Shown: in pieces, positions 18,343 through 27,411 of the stretch
How the letters are laid out: every line of letters begins with the position of its first letter
Position numbering within the stretch: the first letter of the stretch is position 1
DNA from: BOG-908 sp964244695
Lineage (GTDB): Bacteria; Pseudomonadota; Alphaproteobacteria; Acetobacterales; Acetobacteraceae
Direction of reading: 5' to 3'
Assembly: GCA_964244695.1 (NCBI GenBank)
Contig: CAXTJZ010000001.1
Span: 1-51,877, forward strand
Length of the DNA stretch: 51,877 nucleotides
Notes under the pieces: model-generated
The model's input: only the letters and a program-made list of their open reading frames with translations
Database searches by the model: none
What the model was told of the DNA's origin: nothing
Program-made: the position numbers and the translations under genes

Positions 18343-20811
18343 ATGGAGTTTCACCTCGGCATGCCCGACACCGCTGCGCCTGCGCCCGACGCCGACCCCC
18401 TCGTGCAGGACTACGATGCGGCCTCCATCTCCGTGCTGCGCGGCCTGGACGCGGGGCGCAAGCGCCCCGGCATGTATATCGGCGACACCGATGACGGCAG
18501 CGGCCTGCACCACATGGCGTTCGAGATCATCGACAACGCGGTGGACGAGGCGCAGGCCGGCTACGCGCACAACGTCTCGCTGGTGCTGAACGGCGATGGC
18601 TCGGTGACGGTGCGCGACGACGGCCGCGGCATCCCTACCGACATGCATGCGGAGGAGGGCGTCTCGGCGGCCGAGGTTGTGCTGACGCGGTTGCATGCGG
18701 GCGGCAAATTCAACCAGAACTCCTACAAGGTGTCCGGCGGCCTGCACGGCGTGGGCGCCGCGGTGGTGAACGCGCTGTCCGAATGGATGGAAGTGCGGAT
18801 CTGGCGCGGCGGGCTGGAGCATTTCATCCGTTTCGAGCACGGCGACGCCGTGGCACCGCTGGTTGTGGTGGGTTTATCCGACAAGCCACAGGGCACCGAG
18901 GTGACGTTCAAGCCGAGCAGCGGCACGTTCACCAAGGTCGAATACGACTTCGCGGTCCTCGAACGCCGCCTACGCGAGCTGGCGTTTTTAAATTCCGGGT
19001 TGCGGATCGTGGTGCGTGACGAGCGGCACGCGCCGCCTGTGGAAGTCGATCTGTTCTATGAGGGCGGGCTGCGCGCGTTCGTGGAATACCTGGACCGGGC
19101 CAAGATCCCCGTGTTCAATCCTTGCATCAGCTCGATCACCGACGATGCGGCGTCCGGCATACGGGTGGAGTTCGCGCTGACCTGGAACGACAGCTTCCAC
19201 GAGACGATGCTGTGTTTCACCAACAACATCCCGCAGCGTGACGGCGGCGCGCATCTGGCCGGTTTCCGCCAGGCGCTGACGCGCATTGTCAGCAAGTATG
19301 CCGATGGGATGGGGAAGAAGGATACACTCGCGCTGGTGGGGGACGACATGCGCGAGGGCATGACCTCCGTGCTGTCGGTGAAGGTGCCGGACCCGAAATT
19401 CTCCAGCCAGACGAAGGACAAGCTCGTCAGCAGCGAGGTGCAGCCGGTGGTGCAGGCCGCCGTGGCGGACGCCGTCAGCCACTGGTTCGAGACGCACCCA
19501 AAGGAGGCGCGCGGCATCATTCAGAAGGTGATGGATGCGGCGAGCGCGCGCGAGGCGGCCCGCAAGGCGCGCGAGCTGACGCGTCGCAAGGGCGTGCTCG
19601 ACATCTCCACGCTGCCTGGCAAGCTGGCGGACTGCCAGGAGCGTGATCCTGCGAAGAGCGAGATCTTCCTCGTCGAGGGCGACAGCGCCGGCGGCTCGGC
19701 CAAGGGCGGACGCGACCGCAAGCACCAGGCCATCCTGCCGCTGAAGGGCAAGATACTGAACGTGGAGCGCGCGCGCTTCGACCGCATGCTGGGTAGTGCG
19801 GAAATCGGCACGCTGATTACCGCACTCGGCACGGGGATCGGCCGCGGCGAGCCGGAGCAGGGCGGCTTCGACGTCAGCAAATTGCGCTATCACCGCATCG
19901 TCATCATGACGGACGCCGACGTGGACGGCAGCCACATACGCACGCTGCTGCTGACGTTCTTCTACCGCCAGATGCCGCAACTGATCGAGCGCGGGCACCT
20001 CTACATCGCCCAGCCGCCGCTGTATCGCGCCAAGCGCGGCAACGAGGAGCGCTACCTGAAGAACGACGGTGCGCTGGACGACTACTTGCTGGACAAGGCG
20101 CTCGGCGGTGCTGCGGCGCTGACGCTGGCCGATGGAACGCGGCTGGAGGGGCCTGAACTGGCTGCCGAGGCGCGCTGGCTGCGGGAGGTTCATGCGCAGT
20201 TGCGGCGGCTGTCGGAGAACACCGTGCCGCTGGCGCTGCTGGAGCAGGCGGCGATCGCCGGCGTGCTGACGCCGGACACGGCGCGCGCGCAGGCTGGGGC
20301 GCAGGACCTGGCGGCGCGGCTGGATGCGGTGGCGCTGCCGAACGAGCGCGGCTGGAAAGTGGCGGCGGATGCCAGCAGCCTGCAGATCGCCCGCGTGGTG
20401 CGCGGCGTGGCCGAGCGCTACAGCTTCGACGCGGCCGCCTTGCGAAGCGCGGAGGCCCGCTGGCTGGCGGACCGGGCCGAGCGGCTGGCCGCCGGCTTCC
20501 GGACGCCGGCGACACTGAAGCTCGATAGCCAGGAGGTCGCGATGCCAGGGCCTGCCAGCACATTTGAGCGTATGCTGCTGCAGGGGCGTCGCGGGCTGGC
20601 GCTGCAGCGCTTCAAGGGTCTGGGCGAGATGAATGCCGACCAGCTTTGGAAGACCACACTGGATCCTGCCGTGCGCACGCTGCTGCAGGTGCGCGTGGGC
20701 GACGTGGAAGACGCCGGCCAGGTGTTCTCTACTCTCATGGGTGATGTGGTAGAGCCGCGCCGGGACTTCATAGTCGGCAACGCGCTAAAAGTAGCCAACC
20801 TAGACGTCTAA
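18343..20811 (+). CDS. gyrB: DNA gyrase subunit B
   Basis: ATPase subunit of DNA gyrase, 822 residues, slightly long but normal for alphaproteobacteria. The GHKL ATP site shows EIIDNAVDEAQAG, DDGRGIP and GGLHGVGAAVVNALS; the transducer loop has FSSQTKDKL; the TOPRIM domain has EGDSAGGSAKGGRDR and DADVDGSHIRTLLLT. The C-terminus PRRDFIVGNALKVANLDV matches the family end. An insert of roughly 170 residues with low conservation (about residues 590-740) lies inside the TOPRIM/tail region, as in other proteobacterial GyrB. ATG 18361 is an alternative start. Confidence 0.97.
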   Translation: MEFHLGMPDTAAPAPDADPLVQDYDAASISVLRGLDAGRKRPGMYIGDTDDGSGLHHMAFEIIDNAVDEAQAGYAHNVSLVLNGDGSVTVRDDGRGIPTDMHAEEGVSAAEVVLTRLHAGGKFNQNSYKVSGGLHGVGAAVVNALSEWMEVRIWRGGLEHFIRFEHGDAVAPLVVVGLSDKPQGTEVTFKPSSGTFTKVEYDFAVLERRLRELAFLNSGLRIVVRDERHAPPVEVDLFYEGGLRAFVEYLDRAKIPVFNPCISSITDDAASGIRVEFALTWNDSFHETMLCFTNNIPQRDGGAHLAGFRQALTRIVSKYADGMGKKDTLALVGDDMREGMTSVLSVKVPDPKFSSQTKDKLVSSEVQPVVQAAVADAVSHWFETHPKEARGIIQKVMDAASAREAARKARELTRRKGVLDISTLPGKLADCQERDPAKSEIFLVEGDSAGGSAKGGRDRKHQAILPLKGKILNVERARFDRMLGSAEIGTLITALGTGIGRGEPEQGGFDVSKLRYHRIVIMTDADVDGSHIRTLLLTFFYRQMPQLIERGHLYIAQPPLYRAKRGNEERYLKNDGALDDYLLDKALGGAAALTLADGTRLEGPELAAEARWLREVHAQLRRLSENTVPLALLEQAAIAGVLTPDTARAQAGAQDLAARLDAVALPNERGWKVAADASSLQIARVVRGVAERYSFDAAALRSAEARWLADRAERLAAGFRTPATLKLDSQEVAMPGPASTFERMLLQGRRGLALQRFKGLGEMNADQLWKTTLDPAVRTLLQVRVGDVEDAGQVFSTLMGDVVEPRRDFIVGNALKVANLDV

Positions 20812-20877
20812 ACAGATGGGGTCTGGAGCCTCAAAGCCCAGGGAATTGGGGCAGCCTCTTAAGCCGGAGAAGACCGC

Positions 20878-21228
20878 GTGAGTCGTATAGTCCGCACTGA
20901 GCCAAACGCAATACTATCGAAGGCTGTAGAGTATCACGGCTTCGTCTACACCCAAGGCATGGTGGCCCGCGACTCGTCGGCTGACATCACTGCGCAGGTG
21001 ACCGACGTGCTTAAGCAGATTGACGAGGTGCTGGAGCTGCACGGCACCGACAACACCCGCATCTTGCAGGCGCAAATATGGCTGAAGAGTATCGGCGACC
21101 GCGGTGCGCTCAACCAGGTGTGGTCGGCTTGGTTACCCGAAGGACACGCACCGGCCCGGGTCTGTGTCCAGGCGGAATTGGCCGATCCCGCATTACTTGT
21201 TGAGATCATGATCACAACGTGTAAGTGA
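20878..21228 (+). CDS. RidA family protein (reactive intermediate deaminase-like)
   Basis: A 116-residue YjgF/YER057c/UK114-fold protein. Family members hydrolyse enamine/imine intermediates made by PLP enzymes. The N-terminal KAVEYHGFVYTQGMVARDSSADI, the central QIDEVLELHGTDNTRILQAQIWL and the C-terminal APARVCVQAELADPALLVEIMI all fit. The catalytic arginine of true RidA deaminases is expected in the ARVCVQAEL segment and is present. The start is GTG 20878, preceded by CCGGAGA. It follows gyrB by 66 bases and may be read through from it. Confidence 0.88.
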   Translation: MSRIVRTEPNAILSKAVEYHGFVYTQGMVARDSSADITAQVTDVLKQIDEVLELHGTDNTRILQAQIWLKSIGDRGALNQVWSAWLPEGHAPARVCVQAELADPALLVEIMITTCK

Positions 21229-21281
21229 CAAATGTGTCAACGAGGCCACGCTATGGCAAAAGTAACACAAAAAATTACACA

Positions 21282-21310
21282 TTGTTTCGTTTGGTGAAAT
21301 AAGGTAAAAA
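21282..21310 (+). promoter_or_regulatory. Possible promoter in AT-rich leader of the CHAP gene
   Basis: The 232 bases between the RidA and CHAP genes are markedly AT-rich for this window. TTGTTT (21282-21287) and TAAAAA (21305-21310), 17 bases apart, could be a sigma-70 promoter, giving a leader of roughly 140 bases. Weak evidence; offered as the best candidate only. Confidence 0.3.
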
Positions 21311-21460
21311 TAGGATAAAAGACCTATTTCTGACGCTCCTGCACAGCGTCAACTTGGTTAATGTCATCTGGAATCGCTGAGCTGTGATCAAAGTGGTTGC
21401 CAGGGTTGCGCTCCGGTTGTTACCGCCTGTGTCAGTTTTTATGGCTTTCACGGGGGGCGC

Positions 21461-22177
21461 ATGTTCGCTGGCGGAAAAAACATCGCGGTTATGAGCGCTC
21501 TGGTTGCATCGGCCGTGACGGCTGGCGGCAGCCAGGCGATAGCACGCGGCGGCCGGCATCACCTTACGCACGCCCATCACAGCCACTACGCCGTTTACGC
21601 CGCCGTGGAGCAACCGCACGTCATCCAGTGCGTAGCCTTCGCCAAAGCCGATGCAGGCATCCTGATTTCCGGCAATGCGCGAGATTGGTGGACGAATGCG
21701 GAGGGCGTCTACGAGCGCGGCAGCCGGCCGGAAAACGGCAGCGTGCTGAGCTTCCGCCCGAACGGCCGCATGCCGCTGGGCCACGTGGCCGTAGTGACCG
21801 GCATCGAGGACAGCCGCACCATCGTCATCGACCAGAGCCACTGGAACAGCAACGGCATCGCGCGCGACGTCGAGGTGAAGGACGTGTCCGAGGATAACGA
21901 TTGGAGCGCGGTGCGCGTGCAACTCGGCCGCGGCGACGGCTTCGGCAGCATCTACCCGACGCACGGCTTCATCTATCCGCGGGCAGACCACGGCGTCATG
22001 CAGGCCAACGTAACCCACGCGCCGATGCCTGTGCTGGATCCTGCGCCGGCCGATCTGCGCCGCACCTACAGGGCGCCCCACCAGGCGGCACTAGAGGTGG
22101 CCGAGGCGCCGGAGCGGCCTCTCGATTTGCGCGTGGGCGGGCTGTCGTTCGACGCGCCGAGCCGAGGCCTGCAGTAA
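21461..22177 (+). CDS. Exported CHAP-domain amidohydrolase/peptidase
   Basis: A 238-residue CHAP-domain protein, expected to cleave peptidoglycan amide or peptide bonds. A signal peptide (residues 1-28, NIAVMSALVASAVTAGGSQAIA) is followed by a His-rich stretch, then the catalytic Cys57 (VIQCVAFAKADAG), His108 (MPLGHVAVVTGI) and a polar third residue near VIDQSHWNSNG. The C-terminal 60 residues are proline-rich and probably disordered. The usual tyrosine-rich cell-wall-binding domain is absent. It stands alone after an AT-rich leader, so it may have its own regulation. A role in cell-wall remodelling is inference from the domain. Confidence 0.85.
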   Translation: MFAGGKNIAVMSALVASAVTAGGSQAIARGGRHHLTHAHHSHYAVYAAVEQPHVIQCVAFAKADAGILISGNARDWWTNAEGVYERGSRPENGSVLSFRPNGRMPLGHVAVVTGIEDSRTIVIDQSHWNSNGIARDVEVKDVSEDNDWSAVRVQLGRGDGFGSIYPTHGFIYPRADHGVMQANVTHAPMPVLDPAPADLRRTYRAPHQAALEVAEAPERPLDLRVGGLSFDAPSRGLQ

Positions 22178-22209
22178 CGGAGCAAGCCGTCCCGTTCTAA
22201 GCTTGCGCC

Positions 22210-22661
22210 CTGCCGGGCGCGATCTGTGCATTACCCGCTTGCTTGCGCCTGGTGCTGCGCCCTGTCCGGCCGGACGATGCGCCTGCGGTATCTACACTCA
22301 AAACCCCAGCGGTCAGCCGATGGCTTCTTTCGTGGCCTGCCCCTTCACGACCGGGATAGCAATCGACCGCATCGCGCAGGCACGTACCGGCGTGGCGGGC
22401 GGGACAATGTTGCCGTTTGCCATCGAGCGCCTGTCGGACTCGGCATTTCTCGGCTGGCTCAGCATGACGCGCACCGGCCGGCGCCGCGCGCTTCTGAGCT
22501 ACTGGCTAGGCGAGTTACACCAAGGCCGGGGTTACATGCGCGAAGCTTTGGCGGCTGCACTGCCCGCCTTGTTCCGTATCTTGGACGTGGACACCATTGA
22601 GGCGGAAATACAGTCCGGAAACGCTACATGCCTGGCGCGTCCGCAGGCGCACGGCTAAATC
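22210..22661 (+). pseudogene. Decayed GNAT (RimJ/RimL-like) acetyltransferase
   Basis: The N-terminal part is in one frame (RLVLRPVRPDDAPAV.. from 22243) and reaches a stop at 22356-22358. The continuation is in the next frame (FTTGIAIDRIAQAR, LPFAIERLSDSAFLGWL, then the acetyl-CoA loop LGELHQGRGYMREAL). A second shift near 22628-22640 breaks the conserved NATxLRV segment. No normal start codon lies in the first frame. At least two frame disruptions make this a remnant rather than a single sequencing error. It converges on grpE. Confidence 0.7.
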
Positions 22662-22678
22662 TTGCGCCGGCCAGAATG

Positions 22679-23248
22679 CTAGGCCTTGGTGTCCAAGCCC
22701 GCCGTGCCTTCCGCCTTCGCGACCACGACCATCGCCGGCCGCAAGAGTCTACCGTTCAGCGTCCAAGCCCGGCTCCAGGACTGCACCACCGTCCCGGGCG
22801 GCTGCTCGGCAGTCGGCTGCTCGGCCATCGCCTGGTGCAGGTTCGCGTCGAACGGCTTGCCTACCGGGTCGTCGGCCTGGATGCCGTTGCGCTCCAGAAG
22901 CGCGACGAAGCTCCGCTCGACACCCTCGAACCCGTCGCGCAGCTTGATGACAATCTCCGGCTCCCCGGGCGAGGCTGCCGGAAGGCTCGAGATGCCGCGA
23001 CGCAGGTTTTCGGCGGCCTCCACCACATCCTTGGCAAATTTCTGCACGGCATACTGGCGCGTCTCGTCCACCTCGCGGCGGCCACGCGCCTTTATGTTCT
23101 GGGTCTCGGCCTCGGCGCGCACCCATTTGTCGCGCATCTCGTCGCGTTCTGCTTCCAGCTCGGCGATGCGCCGCGCGGCCTCGCTCATCAGGGCCTCTGG
23201 GCCTGCCGTGTCGGCGGCGGTTTCGGGCTGTTCGAACGTGTCACTCAT
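22679..23248 (-). CDS. grpE: Nucleotide exchange factor GrpE
   Basis: Cochaperone that releases ADP from DnaK, 189 residues. A long N-terminal helix (EAARRIAELEAERDEMRDKWVRAEAE) leads to the GrpE core (RREVDETRQYAVQKFAKDVVEAAENL) and the C-terminal beta domain (NLHQAMAEQP, PGTVVQSWSRAWTLNGRLLRPAMVVVA). I start at MSDTFEQPE; the frame is open a further 31 codons but shows no conservation. hrcA lies upstream on the same strand, the usual heat-shock pairing, but here a membrane-protein gene and a repeat copy are between them. Confidence 0.95.
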   Translation of the reverse strand: MSDTFEQPETAADTAGPEALMSEAARRIAELEAERDEMRDKWVRAEAETQNIKARGRREVDETRQYAVQKFAKDVVEAAENLRRGISSLPAASPGEPEIVIKLRDGFEGVERSFVALLERNGIQADDPVGKPFDANLHQAMAEQPTAEQPPGTVVQSWSRAWTLNGRLLRPAMVVVAKAEGTAGLDTKA

Positions 23249-23312
23249 GCTGTCGCAGGTAAGCGATCCGGGTTGTCGTAACAAGAGCGCGCTGATGCTA
23301 GGCGTCAGGCGC

Positions 23313-23999
23313 TCATGCTGTTTTCGTGCGAATGCGTGCAATCACCAGCTTGCCCGGCACGCGGTAGGCGACGCGCCAGCTGACTCGCACCGTCCGGCCT
23401 GGCCCTACGGCCTGCCAGACGAGAAAGAGCATCGCGCCGATGGCAGCCACGACAAGCAGCGGCACCAGCATGTGCACGATCTGCTCCTGCAGGGTGAGCG
23501 GCGGCGGCGGCGGCGCATGGGTGGGCAACGGTAAGACGACCCCGGGACGCGGCGGGACCACAATGCGATGCGGGCCGCGCACCAGTTCAGGCGAGCCGCT
23601 TGGCCAAAGCAACCATTCGGCGCCGAGCAGGGCAATGAGCGCCGTGGAGGCCGCTATGACCGTGCCCATGCCGGCCTGGAGAGAGAGCCGGTCCGGTCGG
23701 CGGCCGCCCTTACGCCGGCGGCAATCTGGCCCGGGGCGCTGGCGGTAGCCGTCCCTGATACGGCCGACCGTGGGCACAACCACATAGGCGGGCAGGGGCT
23801 GCACAGACGCGGCTTCCTCCAGCGCTGCCGCCTCCTGACCGCCGCGATAGGCCAGGCTGGCGGCGTAGGCGCGCAGCGCCTCGGTTCCTTCCACTACGAT
23901 GAAGCGGGGCGACCGCTTGAGCGCGGCGTCCAGTTCATCCCGCGAGCGTACGCGGGCGGCGGCGAAGAAGCGTATCGCGTGCCAGATACGGCGGAACAT
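23313..23999 (-). CDS. Membrane protein of unknown function between hrcA and grpE
   Basis: I do not recognise this protein. From MFRRIWHAIRFFAAA it has about 228 residues: an amphipathic N-terminus, a soluble stretch (ELDAALKRSPRFIVVEGTEALRAYAASLAYRG), a very basic linker (RRRKGGRR), and two membrane segments (VIAASTALIALLGAEWLLW and HMLVPLLVVAAIGAMLFLVWQ). Between the two lies a proline-rich loop (THAPPPPPLT). The C-terminus is basic and probably cytoplasmic. An in-frame start at 24032 would add 11 residues. It sits between grpE and hrcA on the same strand, so it may be part of the heat-shock transcript. Confidence 0.6.
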   Translation of the reverse strand: MFRRIWHAIRFFAAARVRSRDELDAALKRSPRFIVVEGTEALRAYAASLAYRGGQEAAALEEAASVQPLPAYVVVPTVGRIRDGYRQRPGPDCRRRKGGRRPDRLSLQAGMGTVIAASTALIALLGAEWLLWPSGSPELVRGPHRIVVPPRPGVVLPLPTHAPPPPPLTLQEQIVHMLVPLLVVAAIGAMLFLVWQAVGPGRTVRVSWRVAYRVPGKLVIARIRTKTA

Positions 24000-24044
24000 T
24001 GGTAGCCTCTGGCTGTCGGACTGTGCGCGCATCTAGCCTAGGAG

Positions 24045-24170
24045 GAAGGAAGCAAGCAGTCCTTTTTTGGAAAAAAGGACCAAAAAACTTTTTCTCGCTT
24101 TCGGCGGTTGTTTCAGCATCCGCCGACAGGGAAAGGAGTTTCGTTTTAAAGAAGGAAGGCCTTGCTTGGT
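24045..24170 (+). repeat. Palindromic repeat, GTCC-type left arm
   Basis: Left arm AGTCCTTTTTTGGAAAAAAGGACC is a near-perfect third stem variant; the right arm is eroded. Downstream of hrcA. Confidence 0.9.
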
Positions 24171-25231
24171 TACCCGAGTAGCTGCCCGATAACGCGAGCT
24201 GTATAATCGACGACTGGAATGATCCGCCCGTAGTTGATACGCGTGGGCCCGATCACGCCGATTGCGCCAACGATGCGGTCCGCCTGGTTTCGCGCCGGCG
24301 CCACGATCATCGAGACGCCACTGGTGCCGAACATTGCGCTCTCCGCGCCGATGAAGATGCGAACGCCGTCGGACTGCTCGGCGAGCTCGAGCAGGCGCAT
24401 CATCGTCTCCTGCGTCTCCAGCCTGTCGAACAGCACCTGTATGGCGGCCAGGTTCGCGATCTGAGTCACGTCGGCCAGCAGCCGGCCCTGGCCGCGCACG
24501 ATCAGGCTGCCGCCGCGCGAGGCCACGTCCGTCCAGGTGGCCAGGCCAGCCTCGACGACGCCGGCGGCGAGGATGTCCAACTGGCCACGGTCCAGCGCCA
24601 TCTCCTCGGCCACGCGGCGGCGCAGGTCGGACAGCGTGCGTCCGGCGGCGCGTGCGTTCAGGTAGTTGGCGGCTTCGGTCAGCGCCGAGGGCGGCAGGCC
24701 TGGCGGAATCTGGATGATACGGTTTTCCACCTGGCCGTCGGCGGCGACCAGGATGACCAGCGCGCGGCCGGAGCCCAGGGATGCGAACTCGATGTGCTTG
24801 ATGGCGCTGTCCGATTTCGGCGCCAGCACCATGCCGGCCGCCTGGCTGAGGCCGGACAGCATGGCGGACGCGTCCGACAGCGTGTCCTGCAGGCTGCGGC
24901 CGTGGGCGGCGAGCTGGCGGCTGATCGCCTCGCGCTCGTCGTCCGGCAGGTCCCCGAACTGCAGAAGGCCGTCGACGAACAGGCGCAGGCCGCGGTCCGT
25001 GGGCAGGCGGCCGGCGCTGGTGTGCGGCGCAAAGAGGAGGCCGGCGTCGGTCAGGTCCGCCATCACGTTGCGTATGGTGGCGGGCGACAGGGCGATGGGC
25101 AGGCGGCGCGCCAGGGTGCGGCTGCCCACGGGCTCGCCAGTGCCTACGTATTGCTCGACGATTTCGCGCAGGACGGCGGCGGCGCGGGGGTCCAGGCCGG
25201 GGGGGAGGGGCTTGGGCGGGTAGTCAACCAT
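24170..25231 (-). CDS. hrcA: Heat-inducible transcriptional repressor HrcA
   Basis: Repressor of class I heat-shock genes that binds CIRCE operators and is stabilised by GroEL. At 353 residues it has the expected N-terminal winged helix (LDPRAAAVLREIVEQYVGTGEPVGSRTLARRL, then LSPATIRNVMADLTDAGLLFAPHTSAGRLPTDRGLRLFVD). The central GAF-like domain and the C-terminal GVIGPTRINYGRIIPVVDYTA motif follow. The ATG at 25231 gives the full family N-terminus. I saw no CIRCE inverted repeat (TTAGCACTC-N9-GAGTGCTAA) nearby, so its target is elsewhere. Confidence 0.95.
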   Translation of the reverse strand: MVDYPPKPLPPGLDPRAAAVLREIVEQYVGTGEPVGSRTLARRLPIALSPATIRNVMADLTDAGLLFAPHTSAGRLPTDRGLRLFVDGLLQFGDLPDDEREAISRQLAAHGRSLQDTLSDASAMLSGLSQAAGMVLAPKSDSAIKHIEFASLGSGRALVILVAADGQVENRIIQIPPGLPPSALTEAANYLNARAAGRTLSDLRRRVAEEMALDRGQLDILAAGVVEAGLATWTDVASRGGSLIVRGQGRLLADVTQIANLAAIQVLFDRLETQETMMRLLELAEQSDGVRIFIGAESAMFGTSGVSMIVAPARNQADRIVGAIGVIGPTRINYGRIIPVVDYTARVIGQLLG

Positions 25232-25279
25232 GGGGTTCTATAACGCTGGCTTGAGGCGTTTGGGCGAACTGTCGGAGGA

Positions 25280-25444
25280 AAAGAAAGCAAGGCCTTCTTT
25301 TTTGAGAGAAAGAAGCAAAAAACTTTTGTTCCTGGCGCTGTTCAGCCGCCTCGTTTTGCACAGAAGCACGCGGATGCTTCTAATGCGAAGGAAAGCAAAA
25401 GTTTTTTGGTCCTTTTTTTCAAAAAAGGACTGCTTGCTTTCCTT
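25280..25444 (+). repeat. Palindromic repeat, CTTC left and GTCC right arms
   Basis: Left arm CTTCTTTTTTGAGAGAAAGAAG, right arm GTCCTTTTTTTCAAAAAAGGAC; the central stem is lost. Between hrcA and the heptose kinase gene. Confidence 0.9.
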
Positions 25445-26858
25445 ACCCGGCCAGGACCTCGCCCCCCCAGCCGCGGACGATTTCGGCCATCGCGGCGGCC
25501 GGCGCCGGGTCGATCAGCAGGTCCGGCCGCAACTGGCGCAGGGTCTCTGTCTGCGAGCCTTCGGCGATCAGGCAGATGAGATCCACCGAGTCCAGCCCGG
25601 CGGCCTCAGCCAGCGTGCGCTTGGCATGATCCATGTCGGCATCGCCGGCTGCCGTTTCCACGCCCAGCACCAGCCGGTCACACGCGGCACGCGCGATGTC
25701 CAGCCTGGCGCGGTTAAAGCGGTCCGGCGTGGTGGTGATCAGCGCGGTGCGCAGGCCCATGCGGCGCCAGCGGTCCACCTGTTCCACGGCCACTTCGTGG
25801 GCAACGATCTTGCGCAGCGCGCGGCCTTGCGGGGTTAGCATGGCGATCAGGTCAGTGCCTTGCGCCACCGCCATGCCTGGCTGCCCGGCGGCCACGCCCA
25901 TGGCCAGGTTGGCCAGACGGACGGCGAGTGGCAGCTTCAGGCCGATCGCGATGCTTGCCGCCAGGGCGGAGACCACGGTGTCGCCGGAGCCGGCCAGGTC
26001 GAAGACTTCGGACATGGCCGGCGGCACGTGCAGCACGGTGTCGGCGGAGACCAGGGACAAACCTTCCGCGCCGCGGTTGACGACGACGGCGCCGAAACCG
26101 TGCGCGGTGCGCAGCCAGCCGGCGGCCGCGGCGATGCGCTTCTCCGAGCTGACATCCATGCCGGTAACCGTCGCCAGCTCGCGTAGCGTGGGCACGGCCA
26201 CGTCCGCGCCGGCGTAGCGGTCGTAATCCGGGCCACGGGGATCGACCACTATGGGCCGGCCGGCGGCGCGCGCGGCCTCGATGATGCGGGCCGGCACGTC
26301 GCCGGCCAGCAGGCCCTTGCGGTAGTCCGACAGGACGGTAACGGAGGTGGCGGCCAGCGCGTCACCGGCGATGCGCAGCATGCGTTCGGCAAGCTTGGGA
26401 TGGATGGCGCCGGTGATCTCCTGGTCCGTGCGCAGCAATTGCTGGCCGCCGGCGATGAAGCGCGTTTTGACAGTGGTGCATCTGCCGCCCTGGACGAGCA
26501 GCCAGGGCTCCACGTTCGGCTGGCCGCCGATCAGGCCGGTGAGGTCCGAGCCGGACTGGTCGTCGCCCACGACGGAGACGAAGGCGACCGCGGCGCCCAG
26601 CGCGGTGAGGTTGCGAACGAGGTTGCCGGCGCCGCCTGGGAGCGCCAGCTCGCGATAGACTTCCAGCACGGGAACCGGCGCTTCCGGGCTGATGCGGGCG
26701 ACGCTGCCATAGACGTAGCGGTCCAGCATGGCGTCGCCGATGACCAGGACGCTGGCCCGGGACAGGCGTGGGATTGCCTCTGCGAGTTCAGCGTCCATTA
26801 CAGTGGGTTCATCTGCGTCCATCGCGCTATGCGTATCGGTGACGGAAGGTTCAGGCAA
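25443..26858 (-). CDS. ADP-heptose pathway kinase (HldE/RfaE-like) with degenerate nucleotidyltransferase domain
   Basis: The first 330 residues are a PfkB-type kinase close to HldE domain 1, which phosphorylates heptose-7-phosphate for lipopolysaccharide core. Markers are VLVIGDAMLDRYVYG, RISPEAPVPVLEV, GGAGNLVRNL and the catalytic FDLAGSGDTVVSALAAS. The last 125 residues align with the cytidylyltransferase half (IARAACDRLVLGVETAAGD, then LDSVDLICLIAEGSQTETLRQLRPDLLI). However, the HxGH-type catalytic motif that should precede it is replaced by DRFNRARLD, and the C-terminal R-S-T-T segment is missing. So domain 2 is probably inactive and a separate enzyme may supply ADP-heptose. In-frame ATGs at 26822 and 26798 are alternative starts. 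Confidence 0.85.
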   Translation of the reverse strand: MPEPSVTDTHSAMDADEPTVMDAELAEAIPRLSRASVLVIGDAMLDRYVYGSVARISPEAPVPVLEVYRELALPGGAGNLVRNLTALGAAVAFVSVVGDDQSGSDLTGLIGGQPNVEPWLLVQGGRCTTVKTRFIAGGQQLLRTDQEITGAIHPKLAERMLRIAGDALAATSVTVLSDYRKGLLAGDVPARIIEAARAAGRPIVVDPRGPDYDRYAGADVAVPTLRELATVTGMDVSSEKRIAAAAGWLRTAHGFGAVVVNRGAEGLSLVSADTVLHVPPAMSEVFDLAGSGDTVVSALAASIAIGLKLPLAVRLANLAMGVAAGQPGMAVAQGTDLIAMLTPQGRALRKIVAHEVAVEQVDRWRRMGLRTALITTTPDRFNRARLDIARAACDRLVLGVETAAGDADMDHAKRTLAEAAGLDSVDLICLIAEGSQTETLRQLRPDLLIDPAPAAAMAEIVRGWGGEVLAG

Positions 26859-26921
26859 GAAGAAGTGTCGGTTTTTGAGAAAAGACGCGTGATTTCAACC
26901 GGAAGGCGTGCGCCGCGCCGG

Positions 26922-27335
26922 CTATTTTCTCTTGACGATGCTCAGGACCATTGCGCCGAACAGTGCCGCCGTCGCGGTGAAGGCCGCAATCACCACGCGC
27001 AGGCGCAGGCCGTAATCGGCACTTTCGGCGTGCAGGTCGCCGAGCATGCGGCTCCGTTCGGCCGCCGCGCGTGTCTCGATGGTGCCGGGGCCGGACAGCA
27101 CGCGGTCCGCGCTGTCGCCCAGCAACGGCCGGAGTGCGTCCAGCGCGGCTTGGGGGTTGGCGGTGTGGGAGGCCGCGACGACCTGGTCCAGCGTCTGGCT
27201 GCGGGCGTAGGCGCGGTCGAAAGGAAGCTGGGCGGCGTAGGTGGAAAAGGCGCCGACCAGGCCGACCACGACGAAGGCCATGATAAGGAAGCCGGTCCAG
27301 GTTGCAGTATCGGCTGAGCTTTGGGTCTGTGCCAT
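26922..27335 (-). CDS. Small membrane protein of unknown function
   Basis: A 137-residue protein with two membrane segments, one near each end (FLIMAFVVVGLVGAFSTYAA and VVIAAFTATAALFGAMVLSIV). Between them is a helical region of about 70 residues (ARSQTLDQVVAASHTANPQAALDALRPLLGDSADRVL). The ATG of MAQTQSSAD has a GAGGG ribosome site 12 bases upstream, which decides against the longer frame. The two-helix-hairpin layout with an external helical domain is seen in several uncharacterised families; I cannot name one. It precedes the heptose kinase gene on the same strand. Confidence 0.65.
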   Translation of the reverse strand: MAQTQSSADTATWTGFLIMAFVVVGLVGAFSTYAAQLPFDRAYARSQTLDQVVAASHTANPQAALDALRPLLGDSADRVLSGPGTIETRAAAERSRMLGDLHAESADYGLRLRVVIAAFTATAALFGAMVLSIVKRK

Positions 27336-27411
27336 GTCGGAAGCCCTCGTTGTTGGTTGACCGGTGCTCGTACGGTGCAGGTAGGGCGTCCAACGCACGC
27401 GGTGCCGTCAG

